A stretch of DNA of 64,000 nt, taken from assembly GCA_013397455.1 (NCBI GenBank), contig VYZB01000339.1, positions 186,001 through 250,000 of the forward strand, in the 5' to 3' direction. The position numbers were made by a program, and so were the translations under genes. Under the pieces are notes generated by a model. The model searched no databases. It worked only from the letters and a program-made list of their open reading frames with translations, and was not told where the DNA came from. Numbering within the stretch: position 1 is the first letter of the stretch; each line of letters begins with the position of its first letter. This document shows positions 12,259-24,800 of the stretch, in pieces. The stretch is from Crotophaga sulcirostris (lineage: Eukaryota; Chordata; Aves; Cuculiformes; Crotophagidae).

Positions 12259-15200
12259 CTAGCATTTCACCAGTGATATGCATTAAAAAAAGAAATACTT
12301 ATTTTATAAGCATTTTTAAAAGTCTTTATTTTATAATTATTTATGAAGAAAACTTGTTGCTTATAGAAGAATCCTTCTGAAAGAAGGAGATAATACAGAG
12401 ATGCTGAGGGAAAGAAGGCAAAAAGTGTATAGTTAAGCACTCATAAAATGAACAGCAGGTTTTGAAAAAAGAAAAGACCAATGGATATTTCGAAATGATT
12501 TCTACTTTTTAATTATAAATATTTCCTTCTTATGGCCTCACTGAACTCTGTAGTATTTTAGAACATCTGGTAGCTATTAGACACAGAAGTGATTCCAAAG
12601 CTTTTTTCAATATACTTTGCATAACTGGAATGACATAGTGCTCACTATTTGCTGCTGTGGTTCCATACCTTTAGCCTGAACCTTACCAGCTGGGATCAGG
12701 CGCAGATTTAGTGCATTTTTAGGCTTCCACCAAGCTTAAAGTGATGGGACAACAGTAGCTGGTGTGGGTTTTTTTTGCCCAGTGTCACACCAAACACCTG
12801 TATAATAATTGAACTGCGAGCGGGATTAATTTTTTTGCTGACTTTCCCCCGGTGAGATTATTTATCTAATTATCGTCTGTGCTTTTTCTGCATTTAAAAG
12901 ATTCCTAGCTGACTTGCCAAAAAGTTAAGCATCTACATCAGACGGCTGAAATATACATTTATGAGTTGGCATGTTCTTCAAATTATGGTAACTACTATAG
13001 GTGAATCTAAACACATAAACTGTATTTACGACATACCATTTTTTGTTTCTACCCCCAAGAAGCATATAAAATATTTTTTCCCCCTCGATTAAACACATTC
13101 TTTAGTGCACCAAGAATTTAATTTCTTCTTCATGACGGTCATGATTTGGACATCTTTTTGGCTTTTATGCAAATATTTTTCAAGAAGAAACAAGCATATA
13201 AGATGCTCAGGAATTAATGTTGTTGCTAGGAGGGTTTATCAGACAGATGTGTATTTTTTCCCTAGGAAATGTATTAAGCATAAGAAACATCTTGCAGGCT
13301 GTGGAGTTCTCCTTCTGTTTACCTTCTCATTTGCTCAAGGTCTGTGGTTTTTTGCTACTTAATATCCTTTTCTTCATTAAACATCTATTCTTGCAAGGAA
13401 TGAAGCCCACAGAGGACAACCAAAGGGCATAATGTTGACATTTAAGTTTATCTGGTGTGTATGTTTTCCAACTTTATCACTTTAGTCTGCTTATAAACAA
13501 AATTTGCAAGATTTATATTGGAGAGGAAGAATCTCGTATCAGTGTGCGGGACACGAGCTCCTGAGGCTTCTTGGGGTGGAACATGAGTTCTTCTCAAGAA
13601 GATTTACCTCTTAGAGTCAACCTGTGCTCTGTCACAGGGTGTATAACCCTACTACTCCTACCTCATACCCATTTACCTACTTTTTCTAAGTAATCTTCCA
13701 TTACCTTTAAAAAATTAAATATATCTTTGCAAATGCTAGCAAGACCTTAGACGTAACCACAGACAATAAGAATTGTTCTTGCCCTCTGAAACTAATATAT
13801 TTGTTTCTAGCTCATTAACTTGACTTAGAATTGTCCATACTAAAGTCAGAATTCAATAAATATTGTGGATATAAAATATGGAGCTGGTGACCATATTTCA
13901 TTCCAATCTGTTCTTGGCAACAGTCAGTCAAATACCTCCACCTGTCTAGCTCCAGTTTTTAAAGGGAGTGAAATAAAAATTTTTCTGAAAAAATATATTT
14001 TAGAATCTTTCTAGAAGTTTAAAAGGCATGATGTTTTTTTTCCATTTTTCATTTTTCAATAAATAAAATCCATTGGTAAGAATTTTTACACAGAAAAAGC
14101 TTTTATGTTGCCATTTTCCACTCTGCAACTTTTGAAGACAATCTGAGTTCTGAAGTAAAAATCCAACAGCCCTAACAACCCAAAGGGGAATGATGCAAAT
14201 CTTTATTCTGCCACTCGATGACTTTTTTTAACAGTAGGAAAAATTTGAAAACTAGCAAGTTGGTAAAAGCAAGAAGAAAAAGAAGAGAGCTTATAAACAA
14301 CCCCCCTTGATACCATTCATTTTTTTGCTATCAAACACAAAGGGGAAGTAAGGGAATACTGTCAGCATTTTTGTGAATTTTATTCCAGTTTTTCAAACCA
14401 TGTATTTCACAATATTTCAAGCAAGGTGCTTTAGATTAAACATAAATTATAATTGGAGTAGAAAATAACTAAAATTGCCAGAATGCAGAAAAGCATTTAA
14501 AGATTTTAACAGCATTCTGCATAGTCCTACTTGTATTCCTGTGTAGAAGGTCATTCTTGAGGTTAAAATCAAGATTATATTTTAATTTTTATCCTGATAT
14601 TTGTCTGAAATCTTTCACATGAATCCATGGTATTGAGGTCATTTTTATGCGATTTCCTCATTAGATTATCTGTAAGTGGAATTTTAATTGATCTTGAGTG
14701 CCTGAGGTGCCTGTTTTCCATTAAATATTGCAAATATTGGACTATTTCACATAGTGAAATAATATGTGTTGGATATAAAGAAATGTTTAGACCTTGTTAC
14801 CTGAAGATGCACTGCGTTGTCAAGAGGAAGATTTTTTATCATTGATATGTTTCTTAACTTTTTTAGAGGGGACACTCAAATGAGCTAACAATATTGTTCA
14901 CATTGCAAAACCAAACACTTATAAGTTAGGAAATGTTGACATTCAGTAAGTCTATCTGTTCTTCATTTATCCCTGCACTCTGATAGCAGAAGCACATTTA
15001 AATATTTCCGCACATGACCTGCCTCATTTAGTGACCAACAGCAGTGATGCTCAAATCAGAACCTTATGTTCAAAAAACACTGTTTTCTCCTAGTCTTCAA
15101 AATATTCTTTTTCCTCAATTCTACTAGTACCAAATACTAGTTGCATACTGGTGTATAAGCAGAATTGTTCATTTTCTCTCATGTCATGCTTCTTGATGGC

Positions 15201-15640
15201 ATTTGTCACTGTATTACCCCAATAATTAATCAATGTATCTAGTAATGTATTAACTATTAAATTGCTCATTTTCACAATTCCTGTGAGGTATAATCTCACT
15301 TTTACTGCTGGGGAGATGAAGCAATCAATATAAACTCAACTTTGTTTGGACACCTAATCTCAAACTTCCCAGAGGATAAGCCAAACTCTTGCTTTATACA
15401 TTTAAAGCATAGTCCCAGCTGATACATCTGTGAACTTTAGAACATCAGGCACCAGAAACTCAAATTGGTTCCCCTGGCTAATGAGCTTTCTAATTTTAAA
15501 TGTCTTTCTTTGCCGTTATATCTGAGGCAGTGCAAAGAGCTGCTCTCCGGGTCATGTGACAGTCAGCATGCCAGGAGACTGTTCTCTCTCCATGAGCTGT
15601 CTCCTGCCCAGTTCCTCCTTTACCTCCCTGTTTCTGGACA
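12259..15640. other. AT-rich non-coding DNA; possible conserved element near 12.7-12.9 kb
   Basis: No gene is recognised. The 12690-12915 part is more complex than its surroundings, with several CpGs and GGATTAATT and TAATTATCG-type homeodomain-like sites. This could mark a conserved non-coding element but cannot be shown without alignment. The rest holds only short chance frames. Confidence 0.45.
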
Positions 15641-15776
15641 TATAAAGGCAGGGTCCTGCAGGTAGCATTCTCCTGTGTTTCATAACCCATGCTCACACCA
15701 GTAAATAGGACAGGGAAGAGGCAGGGTGTAATCAGCAAAGCACAACATGACGGCAGCCCACAGGCCTGGGCAGAAG
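15641..15776 (+). promoter_or_regulatory. TATA-like site and possible short first exon
   Basis: TATAAAGG lies at 15641-15648 in a locally GC-richer stretch. About 106 bp downstream of its start, an ATG in acceptable context (CAACATGA) at 15747 opens ten codons that run into CAGAAG/GTAATT, a plausible splice donor at 15777. Spacing from the TATA box would put a start site near 15670. This is motif-level evidence only. It could equally be chance, and no downstream exon was identified. Confidence 0.15.
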
Positions 15777-17768
15777 GTAATTGATTCCCTGTACCTACCC
15801 CAGATGTAGCACACCTCACAACAGTCCAGAGCTGGGAAATGTCCTACTTAGCCCAGAACAGGATGTTTTTATGGAGTTTTCAACTGTAACAGTTTAGGAT
15901 GTCTCTCTGCTATATTTGTGAAATAGTTTTTTTTCTAAAAATAGGAAGTAATATTCAGCTACAATTGTTGTAGGGGTCAAAAGTGACAAATCTAGCATAG
16001 AAGTTAACCCCTTGTTATGTACTAAGCAGGAACTCCCAGATTTATTTTTTTGGAGGGAAGGTAATCGACATTCTTTATGCTGGGCAAAAGAATGTATTTT
16101 CCTGTAACCCTCCCACATTTTCATTCTGAAAGAACTGAAATATTCAACTGTATCTTTAACTCTGCGTGTGTGTATGGGCATTTGTGTGTGAAAAATTATT
16201 TTGAAGTAGATGCCCATACTGGAAAATTTCAGCCCAAGCATTTCAAATATTGCAAAGTTGACAGCAAATGAAAATGAGCTCTGACACAGAGAACATGAAA
16301 CGTCGTTCTACAAATGCAACCATGCCAGCCTGCTTGTTATGTGGTACAGAGAAACGTCACAGAGATAACATCTCCTTTTAATGTTGAAGATAAATAAAAC
16401 CCTGATAAGAATGAATACAATAATTTAAACTATTTCAAGCACTTTATCCTGACATGTTTCCAGCTAATTAAGCTGTGAGAATAATCAATTTTTCTGTGTG
16501 AAATGTGAAGTAAAGCAGGTTGATGACAGTGTAATTATTGGCAACATGAATACCTGAAAAAATGTTATTTTGGTTGACATGTCTTTTGATGTCACCTGAA
16601 ACTTTCATTTCCTAGTACCTGTAAAACATCAAAATAGTAATAGGTAATATAACCTCAAATAGCGAAAGGCTTAGATGTCTTCAAGAACAAAATCAGTGCT
16701 GTGAAATAATTGTTAATGAACTTAACATGTGGAAGATATTAGTTTTATCTACTTCTTGTTTTTTAAGACATTTTGAGCCACATTCCCACCTAACAAATTG
16801 TTTCAAAAGTGTATGGCTAAGCTGTGGGACTCAGGAGTATTTTTAGTCTACTAAGACCACGCACATGCCCCACTGCTTTCCTTTGCTTTATCGGGCAAAG
16901 ACCTGGTAGGATACCGCTTCACAGTCTGGTGTACCTTGGTTTACCCAGAAGAAAACAGGTATACGCACCAGGAGAGAGAAGCATGCATTGGCCAGGCTCC
17001 TCAGGTAAATGTAAATGGACAGGGGACGGGTCCTGGGGCATGCATGGTGCCTGTAGACACTGATTCCAGAAGTTGAGGACTATTGGTTTCACTGCAGGTG
17101 GGGCTAGAAACCAAGTATCCCCAGCCTCTAGAAGCTCTCTAGGATAAAAGAGTTGAATTATTAAATATTGAGCTTCAGTAGGAATGACTTAGAGTGCATT
17201 CACCTCAAAAGTCTTGTAGCCTAGTAGGCAGGCTATTCCTGAGTAAGCATCCTGTGCTCAGAGGTATCAGGAGAAGGTGTCTCACCCTGCCCTGGCTGCT
17301 TCCGGCAAAGAGGGACAGCACACCACCAGCACGGTGAATCTGCCTCATTGACCCCCTTCAAATCATTTCCCAAGAATTAACTTGATTTGATGATAATTTA
17401 TGAATAATTTAAGGGGAATTGAAACCTATTTTTCAACCAACTTATTATTCTAAAGTGAAATTAATCTATTTCTACTTGTTCTTATGCTCTCTCCTGCTAA
17501 ACCTGGTACTTGGATGTAGTCTTTACTGAAACAGTGCAGCCCAATCAATGCTTAATGTGTGAGCATTCTTTCCTTCCTTCTTCTGGGAGACCTCTCTGGT
17601 TTCTGCTTCATGCCTTTGGTCTTTCATAGCTTTTATCATTTTACACCTTTGGTCTTTTTTTTGTTCTTTTTCCTCGCTTCATTCCTCTGCTTCATTAGTT
17701 GCTCCTATCCAGCAATGTGGAAAGACATGACTAAAAAAGTAATGGGCCTGTAGTATTCAGCAATTTTA
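15777..17768. other. Non-coding DNA; possible conserved element 16.37-16.62 kb
   Basis: No gene is recognised. The 16370-16620 part is free of simple repeats and has clustered homeodomain-like sites (GCTAATTAAGC, GTAATTATTGG). Such composition is common in conserved non-coding elements, but this is a composition-based guess. Confidence 0.4.
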
Positions 17769-17783
17769 TTTTTTTTTTTTTTT
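17769..17783. repeat. T-run
   Basis: A homopolymer of about 15 T with no retroposed body recognised next to it. Confidence 0.75.
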
Positions 17784-20022
17784 AGTTTTAATGGCTTTCT
17801 GTGCTTCCTTCTGTGAAACCTGCAGTATTTGTCAGTTGGGTTATTTTCTGGGTTTGTTGTAATTGTAGTTATGTATTTCTGCTTTTGTCTTGCAGAATAA
17901 ATGGATAATTTTTTCTCGACAAGTCTTTTCCAATATCAACAGTAAAAAAGTGATGACAGGTTCAGCATCTGTATGGGATTTTATTCATTTTCTTGTGTCT
18001 GCCCCCAGCTGTCAGTTTCCAAGTTCACCTCAGATGGAACAATATTTGCTTGCTCATTATAGATTTCTCCCTGGAAAGGGCTTTCTCTTATGTTTTTGAC
18101 ACTAATCCAAAACTACAAGTGGAAATGCAATGTTAAATGATTAAATGAATTGCTTCACATCATGTTGCAAATGTTTAAAAGACTGATTTCTTGACATAAA
18201 GCAATGCAGGATTTGAAAGGTAAGAAGCCCATCACAAGATTATAAAAACAAGCAGTGTAATCTGAATTTACTATTTTTTTTCAAAATATTCTTTCAAAAA
18301 ATACCCTTTGGTGACTTATGAATGAAGTATGTTCCCACTGAAAATGCAGAGTCAGCCACATCATAGTATGTGCATCACACAGCCCAGCTATTAGTGACAA
18401 ATCCGTGTTCTTAAGGCGTAGGCACTTAATGGCGCTGGGAAAATAAAGCAGATAGGAAGAGATTTCTAGAAGCACCATGACAACAAGATTTACCCAACAG
18501 TTACGAGCTGACTCTTTTTCATTTCTTGTTTTGTTTTATTTGTACATCACATGTGTTTGGCCCTTTTTACTGCACTGCTTTTCAAAAATGCTGCTCCTCC
18601 TGAATTTGCACTGTTTATACTCTGAAAATAAAACGGAACTGGAAGACTTCAAAGTTGTGTTAATTCACGAGGTGAGTTACACCTCAAGGCACTCTGCTGT
18701 TGCGGGGATATCTTCCACAACCATTACCAAATTTTATGGGATTTAGGGTGGTTAAATCCCACACAACTCATGAAGGAACTAAGATTCTTCGTATGCTTAC
18801 AGAAGGTAGAGTAACCTCATAGTCAACGTCTGGGACATTCTGAAACAGTGGGTAATTAATGCAAAGCATTAAGAAGACCATAAAAACAGCTCTTCAGATT
18901 TTTTTCCAGTTTCCTTATAACATCCAAACCTTAACTTGGAAGCAAGTGCAGATGGTAGCATGAGCCAAATCTGGGAATGTGGGTCTCTAAATAAGTCTCT
19001 AAATAAGTGTACAAACATTTCTAATAACCCAGGAGTGAGTCTGTGGTAGACCTGACTGCAGTTATTAGCCCAAAGACAGTACCTGGCTAGGACAGCAGGT
19101 TACTGGGAAAAGTGAATTGTTACTGCTCTGCTGCCCAGTTTGGCAGAACCAAATTGCTTGAAAACTGGGGTTTCTGCATCTGATGCCTGCTCACAAGGGA
19201 GTCCTTGGGCTGGGAAAAGAATGTAGGGCCACAGTTGTTGCTTGGAGGTGAAAAGGAAGTTTTAGAAACAGCGATTGCCAGCATGGTCCCCTTATCTACT
19301 GAGTGATACAGGTGACAGCAGAGCTGGCTCTTATACCTTTGCTGTCCATCTTCTGACCTGCTTCTCTCCCTCCTGCAGCATGATAGGCCTTGGCCCCACA
19401 CAAGCCAACTGCTGGCAGATGTACCAGCATGTGGTGTTTGCAGGGGAATTTGTATGTTGGAATGTCCCATTGAACTGCCACTGGAGCTGCCTGAATGGCC
19501 CTTACTGAAAACAAGTTTCAGTTTTTCACTATCTTTAAGCTTCTTTCACTCCTTTTTGCTCTGTGTACCTCTCATGCCTACCTACCTCAGGGTTTGGTAT
19601 CTTGCCAAGATCATTCCTTCTCTGTTATGTGCATTTCCATGCCTAACACAGCTTGGCCAACTACCAACAGATAACAGTGCTTGAGGACTGGATCTGTGGT
19701 ACTTCAAAGTGGCAACTTGAGCATCTACATGGGTGCTGATTCCTGAATCAGCAGGGGTGCTGACTGTTGTCCCAGGTTTCCCAGATACCACTCCAGACAC
19801 AGGAAGATACGTAAGTCAATAATAATTGTTACTATAGACTTTCAGCACATTTTTAAACTCAGACTGACACAAGCATTTGTTTGCTTTGGGGAAGTTCTCT
19901 GACGGTCATTCTCATTATTGAAGAATTTTAAAAATGGAAAGAAAAATTATCCAAATTCTGCGAAATACAAACTCCCTATTTGGACAAATGATTTCCAAGG
20001 TTAAAAGTATTTGTAAAACTAT
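17784..20022. other. Single-copy DNA, no gene recognised
   Basis: The 19.1-19.8 kb part is GC-richer and stop-poor on both strands (frames up to 116 codons), but the overlapping frames on both strands argue for composition rather than coding. A 12-bp duplication (GTCTCTAAATAA twice) lies at 18983-19008. Confidence 0.5.
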
Positions 20023-20040
20023 ATTCTAAAATTTTAGAAT
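20023..20040. repeat. 18-bp perfect palindrome beside microsatellite
   Basis: ATTCTAAAATTTTAGAAT is its own reverse complement. Its last five bases are the first AGAAT unit of the adjoining microsatellite. Confidence 0.85.
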
Positions 20041-20085
20041 AGAATAGAATAGAATAGAATAGAATAGAATAGAATAGAATAGAAT
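20036..20085 (+). repeat. Perfect (AGAAT)10 microsatellite
   Basis: Ten uninterrupted AGAAT pentamers with no mismatch. The purity suggests a young and probably length-polymorphic locus. Confidence 0.95.
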
Positions 20086-21183
20086 GTGTTTGTAAAAGTC
20101 AGTGATCTAAAATTTATAATGCCAAACAAGTACATAAATTTTTCTAGAATAAGGTCATAGGTCTGATAAATGAATAGTGAACAGTATTTTTAAAAGTGTT
20201 TTAGTTCCTTTATGTTCACACATTTAATACATTTTAAGTGAAAAAAATGCATTTAAAATTTTTATTTATGAACTGCTCTTTTCTTCTTTGCTAAATAAGT
20301 GACAGTATGCCGAAGTAGCCTCATGGATCCATAGTAGCTGCAGGATGAATATCCATTTCAAAGTGAGAGGATGAATTGTTTGGCACTTCTTGATAAGCTC
20401 GTAAGATCTGAAGTGCAATTTCAGAACCTCTGTGAGCCTCATGCACTGCTGCCTGTTTGTGTTTGCCTGTTCCAGTGCGGCTTAAGGGATTTACTGTGGC
20501 CTATCTGCTTTGACAATTCAATTTTATCCTAGAATTTTTAATATCTTGTTTTAAAGCTCTGTCTCCTGACAATTTTCATGACAGCCTGTTGCCTTATCCA
20601 GGAATCATGAAAAGTGATGACCCAAATAGAAAGGCAAAGCAAAAAGGAATGTGGGCTTTCCTTGGTGGATTTTCCACACTGATTATTAAGAACGTGAATA
20701 TTTTCAGTTTCATACCTGGCATGCCAGCTGGTTTGGCTTTCAAGCTGCCAGAGTATTTCTGAATCTGTTTTTGTTTTTCAGATGCATTGTCAGAATTATT
20801 CAGTTCTCCAAGTGTAATTCTTGCTGGTTTTAGTTACCTCTCTAGAGATCAATTCTGTGAATTTTGGGTGAAAATAAAAAACTGTCTTTTGTCCCTTTTG
20901 AAGCTATTCAGACAAGAAAAGTATATTATTTTTATAGCCATTATTAATCAAAGATATTTAAAACAGTGAAACAGAAGAACGTACTGATTTACAGTAATTT
21001 TCTGGAGACTCAAAACCAATATAATAATAGGGGTATAAGATAAACAGTTCAGATTAAGACATTAATAACTCTGCTACTGAGACACAGGTATTAGAGGTTT
21101 CACCAGTAGAAGTATTTATGTCCCTTGTTTTATGTCTTTATCCCTGTACCAAACCAACATTTGAAGTTTAATTTGAATTTTTC
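20086..21183. other. Single-copy DNA, nothing recognised
   Basis: No gene or repeat can be supported. In particular, the bases just before 21184 do not continue the CR1 element that starts there. Confidence 0.55.
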
Positions 21184-21299
21184 AGAAAATCACAGAATGG
21201 CTGAGGTCGGGACGTCCTCTGGAGGTCATCTGGCCCAACCCCCTTGCTCAAGCAGGACTACCTGGAGCCAGTTACCCAGGGCTGTGTTCAGGCAAGGTA
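21184..21299 (-). mobile_element. CR1 LINE 3' untranslated end
   Basis: The plus strand begins AATCACAGAATGGCTGAGG and continues through GGAGGTCATCTGGCCCAACC and CCTGGAGCCAGTTACCCAGG. These are hallmark sequences of the reverse-complemented 3' end of a bird CR1 element. The element is therefore on the minus strand with its 3' terminus at 21184. It joins abruptly at about 21299 to a piece of ORF2 from far upstream in the element, so the intervening reverse-transcriptase region is missing here. Confidence 0.88.
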
Positions 21300-21691
21300 T
21301 GCTTCTCTCTTTTTGTTTTGTACAGACTCAGAAGCTTGCAGTTAAGACAAGGGTTTCTCTTGCTCTGCCTACTTGCCTTACCTTTAAAAGGAATGAACTC
21401 TTCTTGTGCTTTCAGGAGAATGTTCTTGAAAAAATCCCAGCACTTGCTACCTTCTTTATTTTCCGTGGAAGCTTCCCACAGAATCCCTCCCAGCTGACCT
21501 TTGAGTGAGCTGAAGTTTCCTCTTCTGAAATCCAAACACTTTGTCTTTGCGCTAACCTTCAGTGTGTTCAGCAGGATCCCAGACTCCAAAATACTGTGAT
21601 CAATGAAGCCTAGGCTATCACTAAACAAGATATTACAAAACAGTTTTTCTTGATTTGTGAACAGCAAGTCCAGCAGTGCCTCCTTCCTTGT
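21300..21691 (-). mobile_element. CR1 ORF2 fragment (endonuclease-RT linker region)
   Basis: The minus strand reads open for about 130 codons and matches what I know of CR1 ORF2 between the endonuclease and the reverse transcriptase: recognisable pieces include LLFTNQEKL, ISDSLG-like FSDSLG, GILLNTLKVS, QLGGILWEAS and FIPFKGK, ending in KTKRE. The frame is nearly intact despite substitutions, which suggests moderate age. It is a dead, 5'-truncated fragment. It joins 3'-UTR sequence at its left and an RT fragment at its right. Confidence 0.88.
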
Positions 21692-21892
21692 TTAATGAAG
21701 ATGTCCAATGGGACTGAACCCAGTACTGATCCTGGAGGTAGACTGCTAGTCACTGGCCACCAACCAGACTTCACGATACTGATCACCACTCTCTGGGCCC
21801 AACCATTCAGCCAACTGTCAATCCAACTCTGTCTGCTCATCCAGTCCATACTTCATCAACTTCTCTATGAGGATGCAGTGTCAAAAACCTAA
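21692..21892 (-). mobile_element. CR1 ORF2 fragment (reverse-transcriptase core)
   Basis: The minus strand encodes the CR1 reverse-transcriptase segment resembling LNGWAQRVVIS, SGWWPVTSSLPPGSVLGS and DIFIK. This corresponds to the family's LNGRAQRVVI, PVTSGVPQGSVLGP and NIFIN motifs. The sequence stops just after IFIK, before the catalytic FADD motif. In an intact element this piece lies downstream of the 21300-21691 piece, but here it is upstream on the same strand, so the order is scrambled. The usual VPQG is LPPG here, in keeping with an inactive relic. Confidence 0.9.
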
Positions 21893-24800
21893 AGTGTGCT
21901 GATTTTGTCTCCTAATATCCATTTTTGACCATATCCTTTTGCTTTCCTGTTACTTCCTTCCATTTTGATGCTAGTAACAATCTAATGCAGACATTTTATT
22001 TGATAGATGGAATTAGTTACGCACTCTGAAAAAACTTACGCTTAAAACCTCTGGCAAACCTCCTACACATTTTGTCAACTGCAAGTAAAATAAAATGGGT
22101 ATTTCTATTGATTAAAGGTTACAGATAATAACGCAGCACAAGATTTTGCATCTTCGTATTACGTTCAAAGTTAGCTGCATTGTATTTTTGAAGTATATGC
22201 TAATAAAGTTTACTTCTTATGAGTTGATGCAGGAAGTAGAGAGGTGGAAGTTTTGGCAACATGAATAGGGGCATTTTAGCAGTTACCAAGTGTGGGAAGA
22301 TTGTAATGGAATAGCACATGAATTGCGTATGTCTTGCTAAAACAACCATTAGTGACATTTGTAAAGTCTGACATTTAATTAATCATCAGTGGGACCAAAA
22401 CTCAGACGTCCTCAATTGTCTGTGCTATAGTTTTAAGCACTTGGCAAATTCTTTTTTTTTTTAGGGGATGATAACCTTCTACAAGGAGAAAACTCTTGTT
22501 ATAATAAATACCTCAATTTTGCAAGAGAAGAGTACACAGGGTCCTGCCTATGACTAAATATAAAGGTATATAGCCTTTTATTTGGGAGCTTTCATAATAC
22601 TGAAAGAAACTCACGACAGAAACAATTTTTCTTCTGGCAGAAAAACGCATTTTTCCCTGTTAATCCTCATATTTAAGAGTTATAGGGAAAATTAAGGCAC
22701 ATATTTTAGCAGTGGATACCAAGGAACTGACGGAAGATGTTCATAAAGATCAAAATCAGAATGAAATGCCATTAAATGCAGACTTTTTACCAGACAGTCT
22801 TCTTTTCAAGCTGTAAACAGACAGAGTCTATAGCTCTCATTTCCGCAAATAGAATTTTTCTATATATGTTTATATACAAGTATATACCTAACTGTAATTT
22901 ATGCATTCTGAGGATGCTGAATAATACGTAATTTATTCTGAAAACTCATCTAATCTGTATATTCTTACATTAGTCATCGTCTTACATAAGTCATCATCTA
23001 TGCGTGTTAAAACTTGACAAATTTACCTAACAAGTAAACGAAGGCCAAAATGTTGTTGATGGCTTCTAGACTCTCACTTTGGATCATTGTGTTACAAGCC
23101 AGGGAACAGTCCTGTTACAGGAATGACTGAAATAAGAAAAACTGGAATAAAAGTTCTTTGGATCCTATATTTCCCTTCATGGAACTGAAGAGTTCTTATT
23201 CTTTTGATTTTATAAAGTCATTTATACAAACGATGCTGAAAAAGTCATGAGTCTCAATCCAATAAAGACAAAAATGATGCTGTAAACTGTATGTTATCTG
23301 TGTATCATAAGCAACAAAAGCTTACCAATATGGTAACAAAGGGAAGGTATATTGACATTCATTTTATTAAGTAGTATATAGGTGGCAAAGTAATTTCAAT
23401 ATATCTGAGAAACATCAGTACAGTCCTCATCTTCAAGAGCTTGCAACCCAATCCTTATTCTGCTGGACTCTGCCCTGGGCAGATTGTGGTAGTTTATGTC
23501 CTTTGAGAAGGGAAGAGGAAGCTTCAAACAAAGGAGGCACAGAAGTCTCCAGTGAACAGAAAGGTGAAAGATGAAGAGCAGTTTGAAAGCAGAAAACAAG
23601 GTCACCTGGCAGGTCTGGTAGACTCTCACCAGTATTGTAAAAGAATCTGCCTGAAGAGGAGACAAAGAAAACAGCAAAGCAAATATCATGCAGTGGAAGA
23701 GTAAGTCCAGAAAGGGAGATGGCAAGGCAGAGTTCAAACACCAGAAATATTGTACAAAAAGTATCCATCACTGAATAGAATATTGTACATGCACACCGAT
23801 ATGTCTTTGCATGTAGACATTTCTGGAGAAACCCATTGGATTGTTTCTTACAAAGTTGGGCCATCTAATTAGAAATAACAGGCCAGATAGATTAGTCTTT
23901 CTAAAAACAAGTAAAAAATAGAGGATTATTTTTCCTCATTAAAATCTTTGTATTTTTTTTGAGAAGCAGTAGAGTTCCCATGCTTTCATGGCAAGAAATT
24001 TGTTAGTCTCGTATACTTTTGCCCTTCTTTTAAAAATCTGGTCATCTTCACTCAAGTTTAAAAAAAATATCTGCAAGTCAGTTTTCACTTTTAGCCCCCA
24101 TCTGGTAGGGACTAGTGCATGGACTGAGAAAATGGTCATTTCTCCTGCACAGTCCAGGACTTTTCCTTTGGCACTCAGGATTCAGAGAGTAAAGGGGTCC
24201 CTAGCACAGCAGAATAAGGTTACATGTTCACAACTGAGGTCGAAAAGCAGGAAAGAAACACAATTCTAGGCTTTCAGGGGGGAATTCTGTGACTAGCTAG
24301 TTTGAAGGATTTGGAGAGAATAAGGATACAAGACTTACGGGCAGGGGAACTTTGAGAAAACAGCAAAGAACTAAGGATTGAAAAGTTTGCTAGGACTCTG
24401 AACAGTGTGATTTTGGGGCAGGGAGTCAGGGACTGACAAGCTGTGTATCTAAGAGATACCCGAGAAGAGTCAGAGGTTACCACTCCGTGCAGTGAAAGTG
24501 GTGGTCAAGTCAATCCAGAGTGCTAAGAAATGAAGGCAAAGGAGACGGCAGAGGCTGCCAGTGCTTGTGCAGAAAGCCTGGGATGAACAGGTTTGAGTGG
24601 TTTCTGGATCCCAATTGGGCTTGGGATAAAAGGGGATAAAATTGGAGCTGCCAGGACTGGAGGAGTCTAAGTGGGAAGAGGGAAACAGTTGTAAATACCT
24701 GGGAAAAGCTGTGGCCAAAAAGGATGTCACAGATGGATTTTAGTTTCATTTTTAGATCTAAGCACTTAACTGCCCAGTCTTCATTTTTGGTACTTTAATT

